Of a stretch of DNA of 64,000 nucleotides, positions 1-9,339 are shown in pieces (the first letter of the stretch is position 1; every line of letters starts with the position of its first letter). The stretch lies in contig NZ_CP118955.1 in the NCBI RefSeq assembly GCF_029023785.1, positions 1,362,501 to 1,426,500 on the forward strand, written 5' to 3'. A program made the position numbers and the translations under genes. Origin of the DNA: Enterococcus faecium (GTDB taxonomy: Bacteria > Bacillota > Bacilli > Lactobacillales > Enterococcaceae). The notes under the pieces are model-generated. The model was not told where the DNA came from, ran no database searches, and saw only the letters and a program-made list of their open reading frames with translations.

Positions 1-270
1 GCTACGATCGCTTATGTAAGAAAAAGAACTACAATTCATTATTTAGGATTTATTCTCCTGATTATTTCGGGTTTCATGCTAGTCTTCAATCTTCAGACTT
101 GGCAGCAAGCACTTCTTGAAATGGATAAAATGACTCCACATGCTTTGTCTAAAGTGCTTGGCTACCCTGTCTATCTGATTTGGCTTCCCATTTTCATTTC
201 TGGTTGCTTGGTTTTATTAAATATTTATCGCGGCGTACGCCGAATAGTTCAGTTACGCAAATCAAAGTAA
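1..270 (+). CDS. C-terminal part of an unidentified membrane protein (5' partial)
   Basis: The frame is open from base 1 to a TAA at 268-270, so this is the last 89 residues of a protein that begins before the window. Two hydrophobic stretches are visible, at about residues 14-32 and 50-75 of the visible part. They are separated by a short polar loop, and the protein ends in a basic tail (RGVRRIVQLRKSK). An internal ATG at 76 gives a 64-residue reading, but the open frame upstream makes it more likely an internal methionine. I do not recognise the family. A strong terminator follows directly. Confidence 0.6.
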   Translation, partial: ATIAYVRKRTTIHYLGFILLIISGFMLVFNLQTWQQALLEMDKMTPHALSKVLGYPVYLIWLPIFISGCLVLLNIYRGVRRIVQLRKSK

Positions 271-274
271 AAGG

Positions 275-306
275 CAGAAATCGGTTGAGCCCGATTTCTG
301 TCTTTT
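275..306 (+). terminator. Rho-independent terminator of the partial membrane protein gene
   Basis: A perfect 10-bp inverted repeat (CAGAAATCGG / CCGATTTCTG) with a 6-base loop is followed by TCTTTT, directly after the stop codon. Confidence 0.85.
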
Positions 307-312
307 ACTTTG

Positions 313-429
313 CTATTTCATCGTAGACAAAACGACATTTACGTGATCAAAATTAACGAGTACTTTTGACATTTCTTCCACGTACTCCTCATTTAAATAA
401 AATATTTTGTTTGGCAGAGAAGTGCAGTT
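313..429 (-). pseudogene. Possible 3' remnant of a degraded gene
   Basis: On the minus strand a 38-codon stretch between two stops has a protein-like composition (YLNEEYVEEMSKVLVNF at its centre, then HVNVVLSTMK and TAG). No start codon with a good ribosome binding site gives a full gene, and the upstream sequence runs straight into the permease 3' end. It may be the last exposed piece of a decayed gene, or chance. No family is recognised. Confidence 0.22.
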
Positions 430-452
430 CTAATAAAATTCGAATGTTTTAG

Positions 453-1802
453 CTATCTACGTTTTAAATAGAGATAAATCGGGATACCAGCAAGTGTCAA
501 TACTATCCCCATCGAAGCTAAAAAGGTCTGAGTGATAAGCGTGCTTGATACGATAAAAGTCCCTCCAATGATTGCTACTAGTGGAATAAACGGATACATT
601 GGAACTTTGTATGGTCGAAACAAATCAGGTTCTTTTTTACGAAGAAGAATGACACCAACAAAGACCATCGTATAAAAAATCCAAATGACAAAGATCAGCA
701 TATCCGTTAGTGTATCAAAACCACCGATCATCATCATGCCAATAGCGATGACTAGCTCTAAGATACCTGCGGCTACAGGAACTTTAGTTTTATCATGAAG
801 TTTAGCAAAGAGCTTGCTAAAAGGCAGGTTGTTTTCTTTTGCCATAACATAAGGGAGACGCATTCCAGTAAGGGTATAGCCATTGATGGTTCCATAAACA
901 GAAATCAAGATACCAACTGTGACCAGTCTTCCACCGAAGCCGCCAAAAATCATTTTTGCAACGTCACTTGCCGCATTGCTGTTTCCTGCGACTCCGTCGA
1001 TAGATGCGGTTCTTAAGAACACCGCATTTACTAATAAATAAACGATCATGATTCCGATGATTCCTAAAGAAATTGCTTTTGGCAAATCTTTCGCCGGCTT
1101 TTTCAATTCTCCCGAAATATTTCCTACGTGTATCCAACCGTCGTATGCGAACATCGTTGCTAGCAAGCCCGCTCCCAAGGCTGAGAAAAATGAAAGATTT
1201 TCTCCTGCTTGGATCGGAAACAGTTGGAAGTCTACTCCTTCTTGTCGGAACAAACCGAAAATGACGATCACAAACAAAGGAATAAGCTTGCAGACAAGCG
1301 TAATCGACTGAAAAGCCCCTCCAGCTTTAGAACCTAAAAAATTGATCAACAGGATCGATACAGCAGCTGTAACAGCTACGGGAACAATCATTGACTGGGA
1401 AAGACCAAATAGATTGACGAACTGTGTACCGAAAATGATCGACAAGGCTGCTACATTTGCTGGAAAATAAATCACGACTTGCGCCCAGCCCAATAAAAAA
1501 GCTGCTGTATTTCCGTAAATCCGTTCGATATATTTAATCATCCCTCCTGTTTCTGGAATAGCAGCTGCCAGTTCAGCTCCTGTTAGTCCTGCACAGACAG
1601 AAATCATACCACCGAGAAACCAAGAAAACATATGCAAACTGGCGGATCCTGTAACTTCTGCTACGCTTGCGGCTTTAAAAAATACCCCTGCACCGATCAC
1701 TGTGCCCATAACAGTCGATAAAGCAGTAAAAAATCCCATCGTACGTTTTAATTCATTTTCTATTTTTACTTCTTTTACTGGCGTGGCTTGATATTCTTCC
1801 AT
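453..1802 (-). CDS. APC-family amino acid permease, probably a serine/threonine exchanger
   Basis: This is a 449-residue polytopic membrane protein with about 12 hydrophobic segments. Near the N-terminus it carries the APC superfamily unwound helix-1 glycine motif (GTVIGAGVFF, residues 33-42), followed by a helix with PETGG as in LAT/SteT-type exchangers. The start is the ATG at 1802, preceded by AAAGGGGACAAGGG. A longer reading to 1997 would overlap the upstream gene and lacks a ribosome site. It is the last gene of a three-gene unit with a threonine dehydrogenase and a 2-amino-3-ketobutyrate ligase. By context it likely imports threonine, or exchanges threonine for serine or glycine. The substrate is inferred from neighbours, not from residues. 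Confidence 0.85.
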   Translation of the reverse strand: MEEYQATPVKEVKIENELKRTMGFFTALSTVMGTVIGAGVFFKAASVAEVTGSASLHMFSWFLGGMISVCAGLTGAELAAAIPETGGMIKYIERIYGNTAAFLLGWAQVVIYFPANVAALSIIFGTQFVNLFGLSQSMIVPVAVTAAVSILLINFLGSKAGGAFQSITLVCKLIPLFVIVIFGLFRQEGVDFQLFPIQAGENLSFFSALGAGLLATMFAYDGWIHVGNISGELKKPAKDLPKAISLGIIGIMIVYLLVNAVFLRTASIDGVAGNSNAASDVAKMIFGGFGGRLVTVGILISVYGTINGYTLTGMRLPYVMAKENNLPFSKLFAKLHDKTKVPVAAGILELVIAIGMMMIGGFDTLTDMLIFVIWIFYTMVFVGVILLRKKEPDLFRPYKVPMYPFIPLVAIIGGTFIVSSTLITQTFLASMGIVLTLAGIPIYLYLKRR

Positions 1803-1870
1803 CCCTTGTCCCCTTTCATACCATAGCCAATCCCAAAAGTATAAAAAACTTTTTGGATGTGGTTCTTGTT

Positions 1871-2824
1871 TTATACCGTCTCTACCAATTTTTCTTTCAG
1901 TTTTTCCAACATATCCTTTGTCATCACATCTAAGTCGTATTTCGGCGAAAAGCCCCATTCCTCTTGCGCACAAGAAACATCTAGTGAATTTGGCCAAGAT
2001 TCTGCTATTGACTGACGTACAGGATCCACATCATAATCCATTTCAAAATCTGGTATGATTTTTTGAATAGATGCTTTGATCTCTTCCGGGTCAAAAGACA
2101 TCGCCGATATATTGAAGGCATTTCGATGAACCAATCGATCAGGATCTGCATTCATGAGTTTTATAATGGCATCGATCGCATCTGGCATATACATCATATC
2201 CATTGATGTACCTTGATCAATGAAACTAGTGTACTTTCCTTCTTTGATTGCTGAATAATAAATATCGACTGCGTAGTCTGTCGTACCGCCTCCTGGCAAG
2301 GTTGCATAAGAAATCAATCCAGGGAAACGGACACCACGAGTATCTACGCCATATTTCACATAATAATAATCACATAGTAGTTCTCCAGCTACCTTCGTTA
2401 CCCCATACATGGTTGTAGGACGCTGAAGAGTATCTTGTGGGGTATGATCTTTTGGAGTATTTGGACCAAACGCGCCGATTGAACTTGGCGTAAAAAATTT
2501 CAGCTGGAATTCTCTAGCGACTTCCAATGCATTGACCAGCCCAGTCACGTTCAAATTCCAGGCTAATTGTGGTTTTGCTTCTGCAACAGCTGACAAAAGA
2601 GCAGCCAAATGAATCAATGTGTCCACTTGATATTGTTCTGCTATGCTGCGCATTTTTTCGTAATCCATTACATCTAGGATCTCAAAGATATCGTTTTTCT
2701 CAATGACTTCAGGCATGCGTATATCTGTCGCAATGACATTTTCACTGCCTAGTTCTTGACGTAGCCGTGTGATCAACTCTGAACCAATTTGTCCTAAACA
2801 TCCTGTCACCAATACTTTTTTCAT
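1871..2824 (-). CDS. tdh: SDR-type L-threonine 3-dehydrogenase (NAD-dependent epimerase-like)
   Basis: This 317-residue extended short-chain dehydrogenase oxidises L-threonine to 2-amino-3-ketobutyrate in the cytosol. The Rossmann motif [11 protein letters not shown] is at residues 7-17 and the catalytic YxxxK is Tyr140-Lys144 (YGVTK), after a Ser-rich strand (TPSSIGAFG). The start ATG at 2824 follows GGGAGGATCATC. The next gene downstream of it is the permease, and the ligase that uses its unstable product lies just upstream, which supports threonine over a nucleotide-sugar substrate. It belongs to the epimerase-type threonine dehydrogenases, unrelated in fold to the zinc-dependent Tdh of E. 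coli. The family is clear. The substrate rests on family resemblance plus neighbours. Confidence 0.85.
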   Translation of the reverse strand: MKKVLVTGCLGQIGSELITRLRQELGSENVIATDIRMPEVIEKNDIFEILDVMDYEKMRSIAEQYQVDTLIHLAALLSAVAEAKPQLAWNLNVTGLVNALEVAREFQLKFFTPSSIGAFGPNTPKDHTPQDTLQRPTTMYGVTKVAGELLCDYYYVKYGVDTRGVRFPGLISYATLPGGGTTDYAVDIYYSAIKEGKYTSFIDQGTSMDMMYMPDAIDAIIKLMNADPDRLVHRNAFNISAMSFDPEEIKASIQKIIPDFEMDYDVDPVRQSIAESWPNSLDVSCAQEEWGFSPKYDLDVMTKDMLEKLKEKLVETV

Positions 2825-2925
2825 GATGATCCTCCCTGATCTTTTTTACTACTATCTTCAGATGATTAACAATATATGCGTGAACATGTTCTCTAATTTT
2901 AAATAGACGAAAAAACTAAATTTAG

Positions 2926-4116
2926 TTAAATAATTTCCATTTCTTTTCCTATTTTTTGATAAACTGCTACTGCTTCATCAAGCATTTCCCTCGTATGTTC
3001 CGCAGTCGGCATATTTCTGATCCTGCCTGTCCCAAGAGGCACAGTTGGATAAACGATTGGTTTAGCATAAATCCCATGTTCGATCAGCTTCTTAGAGAAA
3101 GTCTGAGTCACTTTTTCGTCTCCCAAAATGACTGGAGTAATAGGTGTTTCAGACATACCGATGTTATAGCCTACTTTTTTCAATTCTTCTTTAAAATAAT
3201 TAGCATTTTCCCAAACTTTTTCGACAAGTTCCGGATGTTCTTGCATCAAAGTAATCGAAGCCAATGCAGCTGCAGCTGCACCTGGAGTTAGCGAAGTAGA
3301 AAATAGGAATGGCCGACTTCTAGCTTTCAACCAGTCGATTAGTGTTTTCGATCCAGCTACATAACCCCCAACAACACCTATAGCTTTCGATAACGTGCCC
3401 ATTTGCATATCGATTTTGTCGCTTAATCCAAAATGCTTGACGGTTCCTGCACCTTTTCCAGTTACGCCTGAGCCGTGCGCATCATCAACGTAGGTGATCA
3501 GTCCATATTTTTCAACAATCGGAATAATTTCCGGCAATCGTGCAATGTCTCCATCCATGGAGAAAACACCATCTGTGATATACATGATTTTTTTATATTT
3601 CTTACTTTCTATCGCTTCCTTTGCTTTTTTCTCAAGGTCTTTCATATCTTGATGTTTAATTCGGATGATTTTTGCTCCGGATAAGCGGCAACCGTCAATA
3701 ATAGATGCATGGTTTAATTCATCCGATAAGATAGCATCTTCTTTTGTCATTACTGCAGAGATAGCGCCCATATTGCAGTTGAATCCAGATTGAAAGGCGA
3801 TTGCTGCTTCTGTCCCTTTGAATTCTGCGATTTTTTCTTCTAATTGCTGATGGATTTTCAGCGAACCATTGATCGTTCGGACTGCTCCTGCTCCTACACC
3901 ATAAGTTTCGGTTGCTTCAATACATGCTTTTTTCAATTCTTCGCGATTGGCAAATCCAAGATAATTGTTGGATGCTAGATTGATCATCTTTTTTCCGTCT
4001 ACGATGATACAAGCACCATTTTCACTTTCTAGTATGTCGATCGTATTGTATAACCCCTTTTCTTTCAGTTGATCCAATTCTTTCTCTAAATACATTGTTA
4101 GTTCTTTGGAAGACAT
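2926..4116 (-). CDS. kbl: Glycine C-acetyltransferase (2-amino-3-ketobutyrate CoA ligase)
   Basis: This 396-residue PLP enzyme of the alpha-oxoamine synthase family cleaves 2-amino-3-ketobutyrate with CoA to glycine and acetyl-CoA. Visible motifs are NYLG (51-54), the cofactor-binding DDAHGSG (211-217) and the Schiff-base Lys244 in TLSKAIG. The length matches the usual ~398 residues. The start is the ATG at 4116, directly after GGAGGTGGAGACA; an upstream extension to 4158 is not needed. It is first in the operon with tdh and the permease. A cre site lies about 90-100 bases upstream, so catabolite repression is likely. The related 8-amino-7-oxononanoate synthase (BioF) is less likely because no other biotin gene is near. 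Confidence 0.93.
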   Translation of the reverse strand: MSSKELTMYLEKELDQLKEKGLYNTIDILESENGACIIVDGKKMINLASNNYLGFANREELKKACIEATETYGVGAGAVRTINGSLKIHQQLEEKIAEFKGTEAAIAFQSGFNCNMGAISAVMTKEDAILSDELNHASIIDGCRLSGAKIIRIKHQDMKDLEKKAKEAIESKKYKKIMYITDGVFSMDGDIARLPEIIPIVEKYGLITYVDDAHGSGVTGKGAGTVKHFGLSDKIDMQMGTLSKAIGVVGGYVAGSKTLIDWLKARSRPFLFSTSLTPGAAAAALASITLMQEHPELVEKVWENANYFKEELKKVGYNIGMSETPITPVILGDEKVTQTFSKKLIEHGIYAKPIVYPTVPLGTGRIRNMPTAEHTREMLDEAVAVYQKIGKEMEII

Positions 4117-4203
4117 TGTCTCCACCTCCATATTCATCTGTCTTGCAGAACATACCAAACATATATCGTGTCATTCATCTACAAAGCAAGTATGCCATAT
4201 TTT

Positions 4204-4217
4204 TGATAACGCTTACA
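4204..4217. promoter_or_regulatory. CcpA catabolite-responsive element (cre) before the threonine operon
   Basis: TGATAACGCTTACA fits the cre consensus TGWNANCGNTNWCA at every fixed position. It lies about 90-100 bases upstream of the kbl start in the minus-strand promoter region. Confidence 0.7.
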
Positions 4218-4519
4218 CTGATTATGAGAATTATTTAACCACATTTTTTATTTACAGTATCTTTTTACTTTCAAATGACTTATATAGTATGAACAATTAC
4301 CTTTTAGATAATGATCTATTTTACTCTACCTGGGCAGATAAATACAACACAACCATTGATAGAAGCCCTTTCGTTAAAATCAATTGTATTCTGAATATTT
4401 AATTTATTTATTGCATAGACCAATAAAAATACATAAAATTTCCATCTTCGTTTATCAGCAATTTTTAATTTTACTCTCTGAATATTTCTTAAAAGTTTTA
4501 CTTGTTGAATTCGAAAAAA

Positions 4520-4759
4520 GGACTGTGACAAAAGTCTTGTCACAGTCCTATTCTTCCGAATAAACGGTGTTCTCCTGCCAATTCCGAATCACAAGTTACA
4601 ATATTCATCAAACATGAGAAGCTATTTTTTGAAATTGTTCCTTGTGACTCGGAGCTGAACGGCAGGCTCACGACCTCTTGGTAAATAGTGTTCCAGAAGT
4701 AACTTTTACGGAAAATGATCCGAAATATCTTGGAGCTGACCACTTCTGTCACAACCTCC
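4520..4759. repeat. Composite stem-loop repeat element (copy A)
   Basis: This element fills most of the 644-base gap between kbl and the HD gene. It starts with a terminator-like hairpin (GGACTGTGAC...GTCACAGTCC, 4520-4548), continues with the core TTCCGAATAAACGGTGTTCT (4554-4573), then forms a long imperfect stem (CCTGCC 4574-4579 with GGCAGG 4661-4666, and TCACAAG 4089-4095 offset as 4589-4595 with CTTGTGA 4641-4647). A first end CTCACGACCTC is at 4667-4677. A second unit then runs to ACTTCTGTCACAACCTCC at 4742-4759, just outside the HD gene's stop codon. The remaining gap (4117-4519) is AT-rich; apart from the kbl promoter region and cre site I see nothing in it. Confidence 0.75.
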
Positions 4760-4760
4760 A

Positions 4761-5444
4761 TCATTTTTTGTTATTTTTGATCCAATTGTCTGGAGTAAAA
4801 TTTTCATCGTCAATAGACCATTCCAGAAAAAATTCTTCTAAGAATTCACGCATGAAGGTTTCTCTTCGTTTGGCTTCTTCATATCCGTAATCAGTATTCA
4901 TTTTATCAGACAGCAAGAACAGTTTTTCATAAAAATGATTGATCACTGTCGTGCCTTTTCGGTAATTTTCTTTGTCCTTGAATGTTTGCGGATACAGTTC
5001 AGGATCAAAAATCGGGTGCCCATGTCCACCGCCGAAATAAGCAGTACGCAAAATGCCGATTGCTCCTAATGCTTCGATACGATCAGCGTCTTGAACGATC
5101 TTACCTTCCAGAGATAGTTCGGCCGCTTCAGAGAGATTTTTAGAAAAGGACATATTTTCGATAATGGAAAAAATCATCGAGATCTGTTCCTCTACTATTG
5201 GCAAAGAGCGAAGGAATACACGAAGCTGTTGCTTTGCCTCGTTCTCATTTTTAACGACTTTATCATCAATCGTATCATGTAGGTAAGCTGCTGCAAGCGT
5301 CACAAAGCGGTCTGCCTGCGGTTCCGTCTCCAAAATTTTTTCAGCTAACTTGACAACTCTTTTGGTATGATCGCTCCCATGTCCTGTTTGATCATGCGCT
5401 AATTGGTCCATACTATAATCAGCGATCACTTGTAATTTATCCAT
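4761..5444 (-). CDS. HD-domain phosphohydrolase (YpgQ/YedJ-like)
   Basis: This is a 227-residue cytosolic metal-dependent hydrolase. The HD-superfamily ligand set is visible: the first His in GHGSDH (residues 21-26), the paired His56-Asp57 in AYLHDTID, and a distal Asp in VQDADRIEALGAIG (about 118-130). This arrangement is typical of the YpgQ-like group, some of which hydrolyse nucleotide phosphates. The start is placed at the ATG at 5444, eight bases after GAAAGAAG; a GTG at 5453 is possible but sits inside the ribosome site. It follows the carboxypeptidase gene on the same strand with a weak terminator between. The physiological substrate cannot be read from sequence. Confidence 0.75.
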   Translation of the reverse strand: MDKLQVIADYSMDQLAHDQTGHGSDHTKRVVKLAEKILETEPQADRFVTLAAAYLHDTIDDKVVKNENEAKQQLRVFLRSLPIVEEQISMIFSIIENMSFSKNLSEAAELSLEGKIVQDADRIEALGAIGILRTAYFGGGHGHPIFDPELYPQTFKDKENYRKGTTVINHFYEKLFLLSDKMNTDYGYEEAKRRETFMREFLEEFFLEWSIDDENFTPDNWIKNNKK

Positions 5445-5469
5445 TCGTTCCACTTCTTTCTTAAGTAAA

Positions 5470-5507
5470 TAGCTGAAAACATCTATAGATTAGATGAATT
5501 TCAGCTA
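5470..5507 (-). terminator. Weak terminator after the M32 carboxypeptidase gene
   Basis: TAGCTGAAA and TTTCAGCTA form a 9-bp stem with a 20-base interior. The T-run downstream on the minus strand is poor, so some read-through into the HD gene is expected. Confidence 0.45.
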
Positions 5508-5524
5508 TCTTTGTAAATTGTATT

Positions 5525-7021
5525 TTATTTTACCTGATATACATTAAAATACAGATCTTTCATATAGTCGATCAGGTATTGCGGATTAAGCGGTTCATGT
5601 GTTGCATCCATGATTAATTGATTTGGTTTTCTAGATGCACCATATTGATGGATATGCTCTGACATCCAGTTTTTGATTGGAGAATAATCGTCTGACGCTA
5701 GAACATTTTCCACATCTATTTCTTGCTGCAAAGAATGAAGTAATTGTGCCGCATACATGTACCCTAATGCATAAGAGGGAAAATAACCAAAGCTTGCACC
5801 TGACCAATGAACGTCTTGTAGGATGCCTTCCACATCATTTGTTGGTCGTATTCCCAGATACTCTTCATATTTTTGATTCCATATTTCAGGTAGTTCAGCA
5901 ACATCTACCCCTTCATTGAAAATCATTTTTTCGATTTCATAACGAATGATGATATGGAGAGGGTAAGTCAAACTGTCTGCCTCGATACGAACCAAACTTG
6001 ATTTTGTATGGTTCAATGAACGATAAAATTTGTCAAAAGGAATATCATCGAATGTTCCTTCTGCACATTCTTGAAAGAAAGGATATTGCTTTTTCCAGAA
6101 GCTGCGACTACTTCCAATAATGATCTCGTTAAACAACGATTGTGATTCATGGATACCCATTGATGTACCTTCATAAACCGGTGTATACGCATATTTATCA
6201 TCGATGTCTTGTTCATACATACCATGACCAGCCTCGTGGATCACTCCAAAAACAGCCATTTTGAAATCTGTTTCGTTCCATCGTGTCGTGATTCGTGCAT
6301 CATTCGGATTAATTCCAGTCATAAATGGGTGGACAGTGTCATCTAAACGACCACGGCTAAAATCATAACCAAGTTGTTCGATTACTTTCACTACAAATCT
6401 CTTCTGTTGTTTTTTCGTCATTCTCCGATTTAAAAAGTCTGTTTCAGGTTCAGTCCCTTTTTCTTGGAGCGTACGGCGGATCGAAAGAATTCCTTCTTTA
6501 AGCTGATCAAATACCTTATCAAGGATTTCGACAGTCATCCCGGGTTCGTATTGATTCAGCAAAACATCATAATTCGTCTTTTCATCTTTTCTCCAGTAAG
6601 GTATCAACTGTTTTGTTAATTCAATATTTTGATTCAATGCGTGTTGAAAATCAGAAAATTGTTGTGTTTCTCTAGCTTTTTGCCATTGTCCGTGTGCTGA
6701 AGAAACGGCAGCTGTATATTTTCTCATAAGATCTTCCGGTACGCGATGTTCCAAATCATACTCTTCTTTTACTTTGGCAAAAACGGCAGTTCCAACTTCC
6801 GACAATTCTTCCGGATGTTCAGAAAAATAGCGAATGGCTTCTTTGATTTTTGGACCGATTTTTTTTGAAAAATAAATGCTGTAAAGATAGCTGTCTACTT
6901 CACTTCGGTATGCACTAGCTTTTTCAGGCATACCTGTTTGTGTATCCCAATCGAGGATTCCTAAAGCTTGTTGTAGAAGATTGATTTCTTTTACTTCTTG
7001 TAAAAACTCTTTTTCTTTCAT
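5525..7021 (-). CDS. M32-family zinc carboxypeptidase
   Basis: This 498-residue cytosolic metallocarboxypeptidase, of the thermostable carboxypeptidase 1 / BsuCP type, removes C-terminal residues from peptides. The zinc site HEAGH is at residues 262-266, with an upstream HPF motif (231-233) and a downstream HESQSLFNE segment that supplies the third ligand; all three are M32 hallmarks. The length matches the family (about 500). There is no signal peptide. The start ATG at 7021 follows TGGAGGAATAGGGA. It likely works in peptide turnover. It is transcribed away from rnpB with the methylase gene upstream, 45 bases apart, so the two may be co-transcribed. Confidence 0.93.
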   Translation of the reverse strand: MKEKEFLQEVKEINLLQQALGILDWDTQTGMPEKASAYRSEVDSYLYSIYFSKKIGPKIKEAIRYFSEHPEELSEVGTAVFAKVKEEYDLEHRVPEDLMRKYTAAVSSAHGQWQKARETQQFSDFQHALNQNIELTKQLIPYWRKDEKTNYDVLLNQYEPGMTVEILDKVFDQLKEGILSIRRTLQEKGTEPETDFLNRRMTKKQQKRFVVKVIEQLGYDFSRGRLDDTVHPFMTGINPNDARITTRWNETDFKMAVFGVIHEAGHGMYEQDIDDKYAYTPVYEGTSMGIHESQSLFNEIIIGSSRSFWKKQYPFFQECAEGTFDDIPFDKFYRSLNHTKSSLVRIEADSLTYPLHIIIRYEIEKMIFNEGVDVAELPEIWNQKYEEYLGIRPTNDVEGILQDVHWSGASFGYFPSYALGYMYAAQLLHSLQQEIDVENVLASDDYSPIKNWMSEHIHQYGASRKPNQLIMDATHEPLNPQYLIDYMKDLYFNVYQVK

Positions 7022-7066
7022 TCCCTATTCCTCCAAACATCCAATTGAATGAATCAATTAGTAAGA

Positions 7067-8233
7067 TTATTCGTCTTTCTCTTTTTTTCTAGGCGGACGA
7101 GTTCCCCAATACTGGAATAGATCCGTACGCAATGCACCATTGTACAATTTTCTTTTTTTGGTTGCTTTTTGTCCGTAAAATTCCTCAAACGCTAAGTCGC
7201 TAGTCAAGATATATTTACTCCATGTTTTTAATGGACGGAACACATCGCCCATTTCTTTATATAATTTTCGAACGGTTTCTTCTTCTCCTAGACGTTCCCC
7301 GTAAGGCGGGTTAGCCACGATGACCCCGTATTCTTTATCCGTTTTGAAGTCTTTGACTGCTTGTTGCTTAAAGGTAATAGAAGAGCCTAATCCGATTTCT
7401 TCTGCATTGGCTTTGGCAATTTCAATCATCCGTCCATTGATATCTGAACCAGTAATATCTAATTCAATATCATAATCTGCTTTTTCTTCGGCTGCTGATC
7501 GAACATTTTCCATGATTTCTTGACTGAACCAATCCCAAGATTCGCAAGCAAACTCACGATTGAATCCTGGTGCGATATTATGGCCTATTAAGGCTGCTTC
7601 AATACAAAGCGTACCTGAACCACATACAGGATCATAAAATGGACGGTCTTTTCGCCAATTTGTCAACATAACAAGTGCTGCTGCCATGTTTTCTTTCAAT
7701 GGTGCTCCACCTTTTTCTAAGCGATAACCACGTTTGAATAAACTTGGTCCTGTCGTATCCAGAGTTACCATCACATGGTCTTTCAGCAAAGCTACTTCCA
7801 ACTGAAAATGTGCGCCAGTTTCCGTCAGTGGTACAGAAGCTGGACGGTGATAATAGGTACGGAGACGTTCAACGATTGCTTTTTTTGTGATCGCTTGGCA
7901 ATCAGGTGTGCTATATAGTTTCGACTTGATCGATTTTCCAGCTACAGGAAAAGCTGCATCTAGTGGAAGAAAATCTTCCCAAGGCAATGCTTTTACGTTT
8001 TCAAACAATTCATCAAACGTATACGCATCGAATTCCCCAACCACGATTTTTACTCGATCTGCTGTACGTAACCATAAATTAGCTGTAGCGATCGTTTCCA
8101 TTGTTCCTTCAAAACGTGCACGTCCGTTCTCAACTTGGCATTCGATTCCAAGATCTCTTAATTCTTTACCAACCAGTGCTTCTAGCCCGCTTGCCGCAGT
8201 TGCGACGAGGTTGAACTTCCTGTTTTTTTCCAT
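7067..8233 (-). CDS. THUMP-domain class I RNA methyltransferase (RlmL N-domain/YpsC family)
   Basis: This is a 388-residue methylase with an N-terminal THUMP-like RNA-binding part (about residues 5-165) and a C-terminal Rossmann methylase. The AdoMet-site DPVCGSGT is at 201-208 and the catalytic NPPY is at 308-311, the signature of N2-guanine or N6-adenine methylases. The family modifies 23S rRNA, with G2445 the expected target by homology with RlmL. The start is the ATG at 8233 after AAGGAG; a TTG two codons earlier is less likely. Its position beside rnpB and gpsB is the same as ypsC in Bacillus subtilis. The exact target is inferred. Confidence 0.88.
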   Translation of the reverse strand: MEKNRKFNLVATAASGLEALVGKELRDLGIECQVENGRARFEGTMETIATANLWLRTADRVKIVVGEFDAYTFDELFENVKALPWEDFLPLDAAFPVAGKSIKSKLYSTPDCQAITKKAIVERLRTYYHRPASVPLTETGAHFQLEVALLKDHVMVTLDTTGPSLFKRGYRLEKGGAPLKENMAAALVMLTNWRKDRPFYDPVCGSGTLCIEAALIGHNIAPGFNREFACESWDWFSQEIMENVRSAAEEKADYDIELDITGSDINGRMIEIAKANAEEIGLGSSITFKQQAVKDFKTDKEYGVIVANPPYGERLGEEETVRKLYKEMGDVFRPLKTWSKYILTSDLAFEEFYGQKATKKRKLYNGALRTDLFQYWGTRPPRKKEKDE

Positions 8234-8259
8234 ACACAATCTCCTTATTTATAAAAAAA

Positions 8260-8420
8260 GGAGGTGGGACATCAGTCCTACCCCACACTTTTACTCAAAT
8301 TCCGAATAACCGGTGATACAAAAGTTTGTTTTGTAATAAGAACGACTCATCTGAAGTATTGAAAAATAGCTTTCAAATGTTTTTCTTGTTTCTTATAACG
8401 CATTACTTTTGTCACGACCT
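8260..8420. repeat. Stem-loop repeat element (copy B) between the methylase gene and rnpB
   Basis: Read on the plus strand it begins GGAGGTGGGACATCAGTCC and closes a GTGGG/CCCAC stem. It then has the core TTCCGAATAACCGGTGATAC (8300-8319) and ends ACTTTTGTCACGACCT at 8420. On the minus strand it lies directly after the rnpB 3' end and probably serves as the rnpB terminator region. Confidence 0.7.
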
Positions 8421-8431
8421 AATTCCCTGAT

Positions 8432-8816
8432 GTTTGCGGTTTTCTATAAGCCATGTTCTGTACTTTGCTTTTCCAGGGAGAAAAAACAAAGCGGTAACCA
8501 TCTATCTGCAGTTATACTGCCTTTTTGTCCTGTTCTTCTTCCAGACAAAAAGCGCCCCTACCATTGTTTGGGTTGCTCGCTCGAGGGGTTTACCGCGTTC
8601 CACCGGATGGGTTTCCCCAGCCGCTTCGTCACTGTGGCACTTTCAAGGATACTTAAGCATAGCCGAAGCCTTAGCTTGTTTTCCTGCCGTTACTCCAAAG
8701 AGTACCTTAGCTTATGGTTTCGCTAAGCACGAACACTACAGGCATCACAGCCTGTGCGAGCATGGACTTTCCTCAGCCTGATCAAGTCAGACCGCGATTA
8801 CCCGAAAACCGCAAAT
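8432..8816 (-). ncRNA. rnpB: RNase P RNA (bacterial type B)
   Basis: The minus strand carries the catalytic RNA that matures tRNA 5' ends. The conserved GAGGAAAGTCC of the 5' core is at 8774-8764, followed by CATGCTCGCACAGGCTGTGA. The 3' conserved ACAGAACATGGCTTATAG is at 8461-8444. The two ends pair as the P1 helix (TTTGCGGTTTTC with GAAAACCGCAAAC), which sets the limits to within a few bases. The gene sits between gpsB and the YpsC-like methylase, as in Bacillus. Open frames on either strand through this stretch are shadows. Confidence 0.95.
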
Positions 8817-8830
8817 TCATTAATCAAAAA

Positions 8831-9250
8831 TTAAAATTGACGTGTTTTTTCATTATCATCTAAGCTTGTGTCTGCATTTGTGTAGTTATTTGGATTAGGT
8901 TGTGCTGGTTTGACTGCACTTGCTTGTTGATCAAGCTTTTTACCAAATACTTCACGTTCAAGATTTGACAAGCGTTTTAAGATATCAAAATTGGTCACTG
9001 CTGCGCTCTTTGGTGCCTCTGTTTGTTGCACGCGTGTTTGAGCTGCTCCTTGAGTTTTAGATAATTGAGCTACTTTTGCACTCAATCGATCGTTTTCTTC
9101 TTGTAAAGCAAGGAGTTCTTTGCTGTAAGTTTCATAATCTTTGATGATATTGTCTAAGAATTCATCAACTTCAACGGGATCATAGCCGCGCATTTTTGTT
9201 TTGAATTCTTGTTGTAAAATGTCTTTAGGACTATAAACCAAATTCGCCAT
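8831..9250 (-). CDS. gpsB: Cell-cycle protein GpsB (DivIVA family)
   Basis: This 139-residue cytosolic membrane-associated adaptor links PBPs to the division and elongation machinery. The N-terminal DivIVA/GpsB domain is clear (YSPKDILQQEF, then MRGYDPVEVDEFLDNII, residues 5-45). A coiled coil follows to about residue 70, then a Gln/Ala-rich linker, and a C-terminal helix (NFDILKRLSNLEREVFG) that mediates hexamer formation. The start ATG at 9250 follows AGAGGTG; an extension to 9271 has no support. It lies beside rnpB and ypsA, and the PBP1A gene ponA, a known type of GpsB partner, lies within 1.5 kb. Confidence 0.95.
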   Translation of the reverse strand: MANLVYSPKDILQQEFKTKMRGYDPVEVDEFLDNIIKDYETYSKELLALQEENDRLSAKVAQLSKTQGAAQTRVQQTEAPKSAAVTNFDILKRLSNLEREVFGKKLDQQASAVKPAQPNPNNYTNADTSLDDNEKTRQF

Positions 9251-9339
9251 ATTTACACCTCTAGTTTTCATTTACGTAATAACATTTCTACCTTTTTCAT
9301 TGTATAGGAAAAAAGTTGATAAATCAAACACAATATCGA

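Noticed and set aside
1803..1997. N-terminal extension of the permease
   Set aside because: It overlaps the threonine dehydrogenase 3' end and lacks a ribosome site; the ATG at 1802 has one.
4316..4764. Two minus-strand frames of about 75 codons between kbl and the HD gene
   Set aside because: One lies inside the repeat element, the other is AT-rich without a ribosome site or recognisable family.
8409..8781. Open frames of 105 and 115 codons on the plus strand
   Set aside because: They lie over the RNase P RNA gene, have no ribosome sites and no protein-like pattern.
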